Shown: positions 7,489 to 13,745 of the stretch, piece by piece | Layout of the letters: every line of letters starts with the position of its first letter | Numbering within the stretch: the stretch's first letter is position 1 | Origin: a virus | IMG/VR virus record: IMGVR_UViG_3300035698_000969 | Span: 1 to 35,020 of that record | Direction: 5' to 3' (one strand) | Length of the DNA: 35,020 nucleotides | The notes under the pieces: generated by a model | What the model saw: the letters and a program-made list of their open reading frames with translations, nothing else | What the model was told of the DNA's origin: nothing | Database searches by the model: none | Made by a program: the position numbers and the translations under genes

Positions 7489-7527
7489 TCACATTCGCAC
7501 AATCCCGACTCAGAAAGGACCATCCCG

Positions 7528-7794
7528 ATGGCCAAAGATATGACTACCTACCCTGTGGCAAAAGCCAAATCACCGGAAGTTTATTTCGGTGACGCTGACG
7601 CAGGTCAAATCGCTCGCAGCAAAGGCAAGATCATTTTGTTTGACGCCGACAAGGCATCGAAGCTCAAAGTGCAAGCCGCTGTTAACGCAGAAAAAGGCAA
7701 AGTTGCTGCCGAAGACGCGCACAACGACGCCGTGAAGAAAGCCAGTGGGGCCGATGCCTCAGCCGTGAAGAAAGAGCCTACCAAAAATAAGTAA
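7528..7794 (+). CDS. Small Lys/Ala-rich head-region protein, unknown
   Basis: 88 residues, strong GAAAGGA leader. The first half looks folded (YPVAKAKSPEVYFGDADAG ... KGKIILFDADKASKL); the second is a low-complexity Ala/Lys/Glu tail (VNAEKGKVAAEDAHNDA, KKEPTKNK). Position directly after the capsid gene suggests a capsid decoration or head-completion role, but there is no family match I recognise. Confidence 0.7.
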   Translation: MAKDMTTYPVAKAKSPEVYFGDADAGQIARSKGKIILFDADKASKLKVQAAVNAEKGKVAAEDAHNDAVKKASGADASAVKKEPTKNK

Positions 7795-7803
7795 GCGCGA
7801 CCA

Positions 7804-7813
7804 CGTTTAAACG
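7804..7813. repeat. GTTTAAAC palindrome, copy 2
   Basis: CGTTTAAACG in the intergenic gap, four bases before the stem of the terminator at 7817-7846. Confidence 0.8.
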
Positions 7814-7816
7814 ACG

Positions 7817-7846
7817 AGGGCGCGCCATCATGGTGCGCCCTTATTT
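7817..7846 (+). terminator. Rho-independent terminator of the capsid block
   Basis: Stem AGGGCGC(G)CCA / TGG(T)GCGCCCT (7817-7827 / 7831-7841, one G-U pair) with a 3-base loop, followed by TATTT. Confidence 0.75.
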
Positions 7847-7872
7847 GAATCAAACTCGCTGGAGGCGAACAA

Positions 7873-8136
7873 ATGGACGACAACACTCAGATCCAGCTCT
7901 CCCGCGGCGAGCTAAAAGGACTCATGGAAGAGGCAGTCAACAATGCCTTGACCAAAATGGGCATTGACGTTTCTGATCCCATAGAAATGCAACGAGACTT
8001 TCAGCACCTGCGCGACTGGCGCGTTACCGTGAAGTCGGCTCAGTCAAAAGGTTTCCTGACGATCATGGGGCTCCTGACTGCAGGCCTCGTCGCAGCCGTT
8101 TGGATCGGATTCAAGGCGATGGTACAAACGACTTAA
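7873..8136 (+). CDS. Small single-span membrane protein (DUF6127-like)
   Basis: 87 residues: an acidic soluble N-terminal half (LSRGELKGLMEEAVNNAL, SDPIEMQRDFQHLRDWRVTVK) and one C-terminal transmembrane helix at about 61-80 (FLTIMGLLTAGLVAAVWIGF). It resembles the DUF6127 small proteins of alphaproteobacteria and their phages as I remember them; no activity is known. It lies between the capsid block and a large phosphoesterase gene. One-helix topology with a cytoplasmic N-terminus would fit a class III-like holin or a membrane tether, but it is far from the endolysin and spanins. Start ATG 7873 has GGAGG upstream. Confidence 0.7.
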   Translation: MDDNTQIQLSRGELKGLMEEAVNNALTKMGIDVSDPIEMQRDFQHLRDWRVTVKSAQSKGFLTIMGLLTAGLVAAVWIGFKAMVQTT

Positions 8137-8153
8137 GGATTGGAAGGAACAGC

Positions 8154-9815
8154 ATGGCTAAGGCTAACAAAGTCACCCCTTACGAAACTTATGACTCGCT
8201 GGTAAAAAATCGTGGGTCGATGCGCGCGGTGTCTCGTGAATTAGGAATCTCGCGAGGCGCGGTAAAGTATCGCCTCGACAAAGCCGCTGAGCTCGGCTTT
8301 GTGTTCGATAAGCCAGTGTCCGGGGGCGTGCTTCGAAAGATCCCTACCAAGGTATTGCCATTGCCCAATAAGGGCGAACTAAGGCGCTACATCATTACGT
8401 CCGCACAGAACAATACAGACGCTCACGTCCCTTTCGTCGAAAACCTTGTGACGTATGCCGAACACATCAACGCGCGATTGATGGTCGGAACCTTTTCATA
8501 CAATCGAGCATCGTTCAGCCAGAAGTCAACGAAACGAGACCGCGGGCCGACCGCGGATGATAGACGAGACGATTGGTACGATCCACTCCTGGAGCCTTAC
8601 ATTTCAGACGACCCGCTACAACTCGCCCCCATGCTTGAATGGCGAGGCGAACTTAACATCCTACCGACCGCACGGCGGCCCCTCAGCTCGCTCGAGACAT
8701 ACGCGGGTCAACAATGCGCAATCTTTCCCCATGCAAAGATAGCACTCGAATCCATCGCGGGAACGAAGGCGGATGGTGCCAAGATCAATTACACGACGGG
8801 AGCTGCCACGCTGCTGAATTACGTTCAGAAGAAGGCCGGCCTGCAAGCTGAATTCCACCACGCGTTCGGCGCTCTAATTGTCGAGGTCGATCATGAAGGC
8901 GATTGGTTCGTCCGACAATTGAACGCCGACCACGACGGCTCGTTCTACGATATTCCCGAAAGCAATTTCAGTGGTTCGTTGCTCGTCAAAGCCGGTGAGG
9001 TTCACGTCGGGCAAGGCGTTGAAGCAATCAATTGGGGCGACCTTCACACCGCGGTCATAGATCCCGAGTGCAAAGCGCTTGCATTCGACGAAGGCGGGAT
9101 GCTCGATCAATTGCGACCGAAGCATCAACTTGCACATGACATTCTCGACTTCGTGGTCAACAAAGGCCACCACGACCGCAAGAATTCGCATACCCGTTTC
9201 CGCAAGAAGGTTCTCGGCCAGACAAACGTCAGCACGGAGGTTGATGCTGTCAAGGACATGCTCGACTATATGCGACGCGATTTCTGTCTGACTGTCGTTG
9301 CAGACGCGAACCATGATCGACACATGGAAAAGTGGCTGAACGAGAACGACTATAAGTACGACGACACCAACGCAATCTTCTTCCTTGAATGCGAATTGGA
9401 ATACCGCCGCGCTATGGAACGCGACCCAAGCAATTGGAAGTATCTGTTCCTGCACGAGGCGCTGAAACGCAAAGGATTGTCAGACGAAGACCTGTTCCTG
9501 CACGCAGACGACCAGTTCGTTATATGCCCGGACGAGAATGGCGGCATCGAATGTTCGATGCATGGTGACATTGGTCCCAACGGCTCCAACGGCTCTCCCA
9601 TTGGCTTGTCGAAGATAGGTCGGCGCGCGAACACTGGGCACACTCACTCCTGCATGATCATAGAAGGCCTGTATGTCGCAGGCACAATGGGACTGCTTGA
9701 ACAGGATTGGAACATTGGTCCGAGCAGCTGGTCTCACTCGCACATTGTCACCTATCCTAATGGTAAAAGAACTATTGTGACGTTCTACAACGGCAAGTGG
9801 CGCGGCACCACCTGA
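8154..9815 (+). CDS. Metallophosphoesterase with N-terminal helix-turn-helix (possible T5 A1-like)
   Basis: 553 residues from ATG 8154 (GGAAGGA in front); a frame extension to 8100 overlaps the previous gene and is rejected. Residues about 10-48 form a helix-turn-helix (RAVSRELGISRGAVKYRLDKA). The rest is a calcineurin-like phosphoesterase, judged from ordered metal-ligand motifs: WGDLH (294-298), DANHD (384-388), MHGDIGPNG (469-477) and GHTHS (495-499). Such enzymes are Mn/Fe-dependent nucleases or phosphatases, so a DNA-end or host-DNA nuclease is the best guess. The overall size is close to the T5 pre-early A1 protein, as I recall it, but homology is not demonstrated. It is placed oddly, between capsid and neck genes, and followed by an operator-like site. 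Phosphoesterase fold: confident; substrate: unknown. Confidence 0.8.
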   Translation: MAKANKVTPYETYDSLVKNRGSMRAVSRELGISRGAVKYRLDKAAELGFVFDKPVSGGVLRKIPTKVLPLPNKGELRRYIITSAQNNTDAHVPFVENLVTYAEHINARLMVGTFSYNRASFSQKSTKRDRGPTADDRRDDWYDPLLEPYISDDPLQLAPMLEWRGELNILPTARRPLSSLETYAGQQCAIFPHAKIALESIAGTKADGAKINYTTGAATLLNYVQKKAGLQAEFHHAFGALIVEVDHEGDWFVRQLNADHDGSFYDIPESNFSGSLLVKAGEVHVGQGVEAINWGDLHTAVIDPECKALAFDEGGMLDQLRPKHQLAHDILDFVVNKGHHDRKNSHTRFRKKVLGQTNVSTEVDAVKDMLDYMRRDFCLTVVADANHDRHMEKWLNENDYKYDDTNAIFFLECELEYRRAMERDPSNWKYLFLHEALKRKGLSDEDLFLHADDQFVICPDENGGIECSMHGDIGPNGSNGSPIGLSKIGRRANTGHTHSCMIIEGLYVAGTMGLLEQDWNIGPSSWSHSHIVTYPNGKRTIVTFYNGKWRGTT

Positions 9816-9823
9816 TTATTCGA

Positions 9824-9837
9824 ATAAGTCGCTTATA
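9824..9837 (+). promoter_or_regulatory. ATAA-N5-TTATA operator-like site before neck/tail genes
   Basis: ATAAGTCGCTTATA, containing the perfect inverted repeat ATAAG-TCG-CTTAT. It lies 72 bases upstream of the head-completion gene at 9909. A second small palindrome GTGGCGCCAC (9860-9869) is between them. TATAGG (9834-9839) could serve as -10; no clear -35. Confidence 0.55.
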
Positions 9838-9908
9838 GGTCCAGACAATTGGTCGTTGCGTGGCGCCACTTACTACCATAGGATCGGCGTGACGAAAGGA
9901 CCCGTGTA

Positions 9909-10403
9909 ATGGCTTTGACTGTTGGAACAGACGCATATGATACCCTCGCCGCCGTGCGCGCCTTCTGGGCCGCTCGCAATACTGTGTCGTCCACGGCATG
10001 GATTGCATTGTCGGACGCTGAGGCAGAAATCTTTATTCGACAAGCGACCGACTACGTCGACCGTGGGTTCGAATATATTGGTGACAAGGCAACGGCCGCG
10101 CAACGTTTGAAATGGCCGCGCAAGTTTGCCGAGGTTGAAGGTTTTGCACTTTCGGATTCTCTAGTGCCTTGGCAGGTTGAAGAGGCTATGGCGCATATCG
10201 CGGAGCTTTACCGACTGGGCACCTATGACATGGAGGGCATCGTCACCGACGACGCCGCAGCCATCTCTATGCAGAAGGTCGATGTGATCACCGTTCAATA
10301 TGACACGAGCAAACGCTTGCAAGGTGCCGACGTTCCGTCGCACGTCTACGAGCTGTTGCGTCCTGTTATTCGTGGGCAGGGAAGGACGTTGAAACGCGCA
10401 TGA
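9909..10403 (+). CDS. Head completion / connector adaptor (annotated elsewhere as DnaT-like)
   Basis: 164 residues, first of four overlapping neck genes. The N-terminus has the pattern common to head-tail adaptors often labelled DnaT-like ssDNA-binding: DAEAEIFIRQATDYVDRGFEYIG, then RLKWPRK. I read it as the connector protein that docks under the portal; the DnaT label is probably historic. The C-terminus (VYELLRPVIRGQ) is typical. ATGA overlap with the next gene implies translational coupling. Leader GAAAGGA. Confidence 0.75.
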   Translation: MALTVGTDAYDTLAAVRAFWAARNTVSSTAWIALSDAEAEIFIRQATDYVDRGFEYIGDKATAAQRLKWPRKFAEVEGFALSDSLVPWQVEEAMAHIAELYRLGTYDMEGIVTDDAAAISMQKVDVITVQYDTSKRLQGADVPSHVYELLRPVIRGQGRTLKRA

Positions 10404-10789
10404 GCTTTTTTGGCGATCTTCGAGACGACACTGCTGGGCCTTTGATTGCTCAGTTTGGTCAGGTCGGCGCATACCGCGTCTACGGCTCGGAGACCTATGA
10501 CAATGCGACGGGCAAGACGACGAAAGGCGCTGCAACAGACACGCCTATCGTTCTGCTCGATTTGCCAATGAAGGAACGCGTCTTCAGCGAGGACGTTACG
10601 GTCGCGGCGAGCGCAATACTTTTGATTGCCGCGAAGGAATTGAACACTGCAGGCGTCACGCCTTCGCCCGAGAACTTCATCACGTTCGGGACAACGGTCG
10701 CAAAGATTCTTGCGATCAACACAGTCGGGCCTTCGGGCGAGGCCGTGATCTACAAAATGGCAGTTGCCGCAGTCGTGGAGGGTTCGTAA
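10400..10789 (+). CDS. Head closure / neck protein
   Basis: 129 residues, beta-rich, short N-terminal helix (MSFFGDLRDDTAGPLIAQFGQ) followed by strands (TPIVLLDLPMKERVF, SAILLIAAKEL, AKILAINTVGP, AVIYKMAVAAV). Size, fold pattern and position between the adaptor and the gp10-like gene fit the stopper/head-closure protein that retains DNA. No definite family motif, so the assignment rests mainly on gene order. It overlaps both neighbours (ATGA on the left, TAATG on the right). Confidence 0.6.
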   Translation: MSFFGDLRDDTAGPLIAQFGQVGAYRVYGSETYDNATGKTTKGAATDTPIVLLDLPMKERVFSEDVTVAASAILLIAAKELNTAGVTPSPENFITFGTTVAKILAINTVGPSGEAVIYKMAVAAVVEGS

Positions 10790-11208
10790 TGCCTCGCGGT
10801 TTGTCGCCTTCAAAGTTCGCGCTGAGCTTGACCGCGTTCGGTCTCGTGACACGCGACCAGGCGAAAACGATCTTTCAGAAGATCACAATAGACCTAGACA
10901 CCGCTGTCGTTCTTGGAACGCCCGTTGACCTTGGTGGCGCTCGTGGTAACTGGTTCCCGTCGATCAATAAGCCGTCAAGCGCTGTTGACAAAGACGCACG
11001 CGACAAAAGTGGGTCGGGAGCTGTTGGTAAGATTACGTCAACGGCGATGGGCGCAGACTTGGGTGACACGGTGTGGTTGACGAACAACCTGCCTTATATC
11101 CTACCGCTCGAGAATGGTCATTCGAAACTGCAAGCGCCTCAGGGCATGGTTGACATTAACCTGAACGCTGCCGCGGCACAATATGGTGGAACGGTGAGTC
11201 GGAAATGA
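10789..11208 (+). CDS. HK97 gp10-like neck / tail completion protein
   Basis: 139 residues. The C-terminal motif LENGHSKLQAPQGMVDI is characteristic of the HK97 gp10-like family that joins tail to head; the preceding YILPLENG and WLTNNLPY strands agree. The N-terminal half contains a polar, disordered-looking stretch (DKDARDKSGSGAVG). Translation is coupled through overlaps at both ends. High confidence in the family, moderate in the exact role. Confidence 0.78.
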   Translation: MPRGLSPSKFALSLTAFGLVTRDQAKTIFQKITIDLDTAVVLGTPVDLGGARGNWFPSINKPSSAVDKDARDKSGSGAVGKITSTAMGADLGDTVWLTNNLPYILPLENGHSKLQAPQGMVDINLNAAAAQYGGTVSRK

Positions 11209-11618
11209 CGTATGCAGTAGCACATAAAGCGATCCGGCAACGGTTCGAAACACAATGGGGAGCGACCACAGCGGTCCAATACCCAAACAAGTCTTTCACC
11301 ATCCCGGAGTCATCCTGGGTGCGTTTAAACATCGCGAGCGCTGCTGCCGATTGGGTATCGTTTGGCGATCCAGGAAACAACACCGAAAGGAATTTCGGTC
11401 AGGTCACCGTCAACATCTTCACCCCTTCGGGTGGCGGCGAAGGCGATGGCATAGAGTTTGCTGATCAGGTTCGGTCTGTGTTCCGCTCGTGGCGAGATGT
11501 TACTTCAGGCGTGAGGTTTTTGGTACCTCCTTACGCTCGCCAGATCGGCATTGACGATACCGGAAATTGGTACCAGATAAATGTTGTCGCACCATTCCAG
11601 TTCGACGACTTCACCTAA
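11205..11618 (+). CDS. Tail terminator-like protein (DUF4128-like)
   Basis: 137 residues. MTYAVAHKAIRQRFETQWG, the PESSWVRLNI strand, NFGQVTVNIFTPSGGGEGDG and the late VVAPFQFDDFT strand match small tail-completion proteins (lambda gpU fold / DUF4128 type), which cap the tail tube to stop polymerisation. Position directly before the tube gene supports this. It contains one GTTTAAAC palindrome. Confidence 0.75.
   Translation: MTYAVAHKAIRQRFETQWGATTAVQYPNKSFTIPESSWVRLNIASAAADWVSFGDPGNNTERNFGQVTVNIFTPSGGGEGDGIEFADQVRSVFRSWRDVTSGVRFLVPPYARQIGIDDTGNWYQINVVAPFQFDDFT
11322..11331. repeat. GTTTAAAC palindrome, copy 3
   Basis: CGTTTAAACA inside the tail-terminator gene, again read as CGT TTA AAC. 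Confidence 0.8.
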
Positions 11619-11636
11619 CGGGAAAGGAGAATCCAA

Positions 11637-12836
11637 ATGCCTAATTTTGGCACATCTAACCGGGTAGCGCTCCGTCAGGTCGCAGAGTCGACTTGGGGAA
11701 CTACACCGGGAACACCGACCATGGAAGCAATTCGCTTCACGTCGGAATCGCTGAACTATAACGCCGACTTTATCACGTCGGAAGAAATCCGTGCTGACCG
11801 CATGACGCCCGATACCATTCAGGTGTCGAGCCAAGCAGGCGGAGACATCAATGGTGAGTGGTCCTATGCGACCTTCGATGCGTTCATTGCTTCGGCTCTG
11901 TATTCGACATGGGTCACTTCTGCAACGGCTGAAGCCGCGCAGGTGGACATCTCGATCACGAAGACCGGCGGTACGCCGAACACCTGGACGATTGACTCGG
12001 CCGCGTTGGCTGACTTCACTAACAACGGCATGGTCGTTGGTCAGATCGTCAAGATTGCTGGCTTCTCGGTCGCGGGTGATTTCTACGCCGAGATCACAAG
12101 CATCGCCACTCTGTCGCTGGGCATCAACCCGACGTCCAACGTTGCCTCGGAAGCTGCGAGTGACTCGATTATAGTCACCCCGCTCGATTACGTGCGCAAC
12201 GGTGTAGTCAAGTCGTCCTACACAATTCAGAAGTCGTTCACCGATTTGACGACCCCCGAGCTGTGGAACTTCACTGGCTCGCGCATCTCGACCTGGGCAC
12301 TTGAATTGTCCACAGGTTCGATCCTGACCACGTCCTTCGGCATCCTTGCCAAAGATGCGGCCATGACCGAGACGCAATATGCGGGTGCTACCCTGAACGC
12401 AGCCAACACCAATACCGTGTTGAACGCTGTGGACAACGTTGCAGCAATCGTGTTCGATGGTGATCCCGGTGGGTCAACCTTCTACTTCAATACGCTGTCG
12501 ATAAATCTCGACAACGCGTTGCGTGGACAGGAAGCCGTTGGTACGCTCGGCCTGATCGGTGTGGAAGCAGGACGTCTCTCCTTGACTGGTGCGATTGAAC
12601 TGTATTTCGAGAACAGCACGTTGTTCGACAAATTCCGCGCTGCCACTGCATTCTCGTTGACCTTCCAGGCACAGGACGCCGCGGGCAACGTTTACTTCGT
12701 TACGATCCCACGGGCCAAGTATACGTCCATGGAAATCGTCGCGGGTGGCAACGACCAAGATATCTTCGCATCGGCACAGTTCGAGGGTATCATCAACACC
12801 GCTGGCACATATCAGTACCAGATCAGCCGCGGGTAA
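11637..12836 (+). CDS. Major tail tube protein
   Basis: 399 residues with the standard late leader GAAAGGAG. N-terminal pattern VALRQVAESTWGTTPGTP followed by IRFTSESLNY and a DINGEWSYATFDAFIASALYS segment is typical of siphophage tail tube proteins. The length exceeds the minimal tube fold, and residues about 100-190 (ATAEAAQVDISITKTGG ... EAASDSIIV) look like an inserted Ig-like beta domain. Polymerises as hexameric rings around the tape measure. Followed by a large palindrome/hairpin, which likely keeps its mRNA separate from the chaperone gene. Confidence 0.85.
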   Translation: MPNFGTSNRVALRQVAESTWGTTPGTPTMEAIRFTSESLNYNADFITSEEIRADRMTPDTIQVSSQAGGDINGEWSYATFDAFIASALYSTWVTSATAEAAQVDISITKTGGTPNTWTIDSAALADFTNNGMVVGQIVKIAGFSVAGDFYAEITSIATLSLGINPTSNVASEAASDSIIVTPLDYVRNGVVKSSYTIQKSFTDLTTPELWNFTGSRISTWALELSTGSILTTSFGILAKDAAMTETQYAGATLNAANTNTVLNAVDNVAAIVFDGDPGGSTFYFNTLSINLDNALRGQEAVGTLGLIGVEAGRLSLTGAIELYFENSTLFDKFRAATAFSLTFQAQDAAGNVYFVTIPRAKYTSMEIVAGGNDQDIFASAQFEGIINTAGTYQYQISRG

Positions 12837-12844
12837 TACAAGAA

Positions 12845-12892
12845 CGATTGCGCGCGCAATCGCGAGAGGGGTGGTCGGGTCGCCCCTCTCGC
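12845..12892 (+). terminator. 18-bp palindrome overlapping a terminator hairpin
   Basis: CGATTGCGCGCGCAATCG (12845-12862) is a perfect palindrome. Its last base begins a second hairpin, GCGAGAGGGG (12862-12871) / CCCCTCTCGC (12883-12892), followed by ACCTTATTCT. The two structures could be mutually exclusive in RNA; termination or attenuation after the tube gene is likely. Confidence 0.7.
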
Positions 12893-12975
12893 ACCTTATT
12901 CTATCCTTGAGTTTATCTGTTTACTCACCTATTTTCGGCGCGTCACACTAACCCGACAACCCGAAAGGATTACCC

Positions 12976-13401
12976 ATGAGCGAGCTCCGCTTTAACATTA
13001 ACGACTTCAAACTCGACAAGGTCCTGAAACAGGACGGCGTCTGGATTGAAATGGGCGGCGATGCTGCCTTCCTGATTGCGTCCTTTGATAACCCATCCTT
13101 CATCGACGCGTTCCGCAAATCGACGAAGCCCTACAACGATCTGGGCAAGACCATTTCCGACGCAGATCAAATCACGATCATGGCTCGCACCATGTCGCAA
13201 TTCATCGTCCTGGATTGGCGTGGCGTATTCGACGGCGACAAAGAGATGAAATACTCTGCCGACAACGCGGAACGTCTGCTCAACGAGCTGGAATGGATTC
13301 GCTCGAAGATCATCACCGAAGCTCAAAACCTCGAGAATTTCAGATTGAAAGCTCGCGAGGAAACGGAGGGAAACTCCGAAGCTGCGTCCTCTGGGAAATA
13401 A
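12976..13401 (+). CDS. Tail assembly chaperone, short form (gpG-like)
   Basis: 141 residues encoded in the zero frame. Position between tail tube and tape measure and the frameshift into the next frame identify it as the gpG analogue, which coats the tape measure during tail assembly and is absent from virions. The N-terminus is beta-like (RFNINDFKLDKVL, VWIEMGG), the C-terminus helical (AERLLNELEWIRSKII). Leader GAAAGGA. Confidence 0.82.
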   Translation: MSELRFNINDFKLDKVLKQDGVWIEMGGDAAFLIASFDNPSFIDAFRKSTKPYNDLGKTISDADQITIMARTMSQFIVLDWRGVFDGDKEMKYSADNAERLLNELEWIRSKIITEAQNLENFRLKAREETEGNSEAASSGK

Positions 13402-13745
13402 ACTTTGGTGAGCGGCTTGACATGCTTCTGAAGATGGCGAGTAGCAGCGGAAAAACACCTCCTGCACTCGCCAACAGGCCGCTACCAACGAGGCACGCAG
13501 CACCTTATTTATCCGCTTTCAAAAGGTGCCATTCTTCGCGTATTATAGGCCCTAACGGCCAACCGTCTGGGATACCTCTGTCTGAGATAGAGTCCTATGC
13601 GCGAATGTTCGGGTTTGAGACCCTAGCTGATCGTTTTGACCTAATGCACTATATTAAGGTTTGCGACGACACTTGGCTCTCAGAAGTGAACAAGCGGAGA
13701 AAACCAGTTGGCAACCCAGGAAAGCACACTAAGGGTAGGCGTTGA
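12976..13745 (+). CDS. Tail assembly chaperone, -1 frameshift fusion (gpGT-like)
   Basis: Predicted 256-residue product: 133 residues of the short form up to the slippery heptamer at 13368-13374, then 123 residues in the -1 frame ending at TGA 13743-13745. The -1 extension (reading LWEINFGERLDMLL, then SEIESYARMFGFETLADRFDLMHYIKV) has no good start codon or ribosome-binding site of its own, and its position and length fit the gpT extension that recruits tube protein. The 3' end overlaps the tape-measure start by 38 bases. Confidence 0.8.
13368..13374 (+). promoter_or_regulatory. Programmed -1 ribosomal frameshift site GGGAAAC
   Basis: G GGA AAC in the zero frame of the short chaperone, a canonical X XXY YYZ heptamer; slippage re-pairs as GGG AAA and enters the frame of the extension. 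The zero-frame stop TAA follows at 13399-13401. Confidence 0.85.

Noticed and set aside
8874-9455. Leftward 193-codon frame opposite the phosphoesterase
   Set aside because: Hydrophobic Val-rich shadow caused by GAC/GTC codons on the coding strand; no start signal.
11505-12377. Leftward 290-codon frame opposite the tail tube gene
   Set aside because: Arg/Cys-rich, no recognisable motif, fully antisense to a strongly supported tail gene; a product of codon periodicity.
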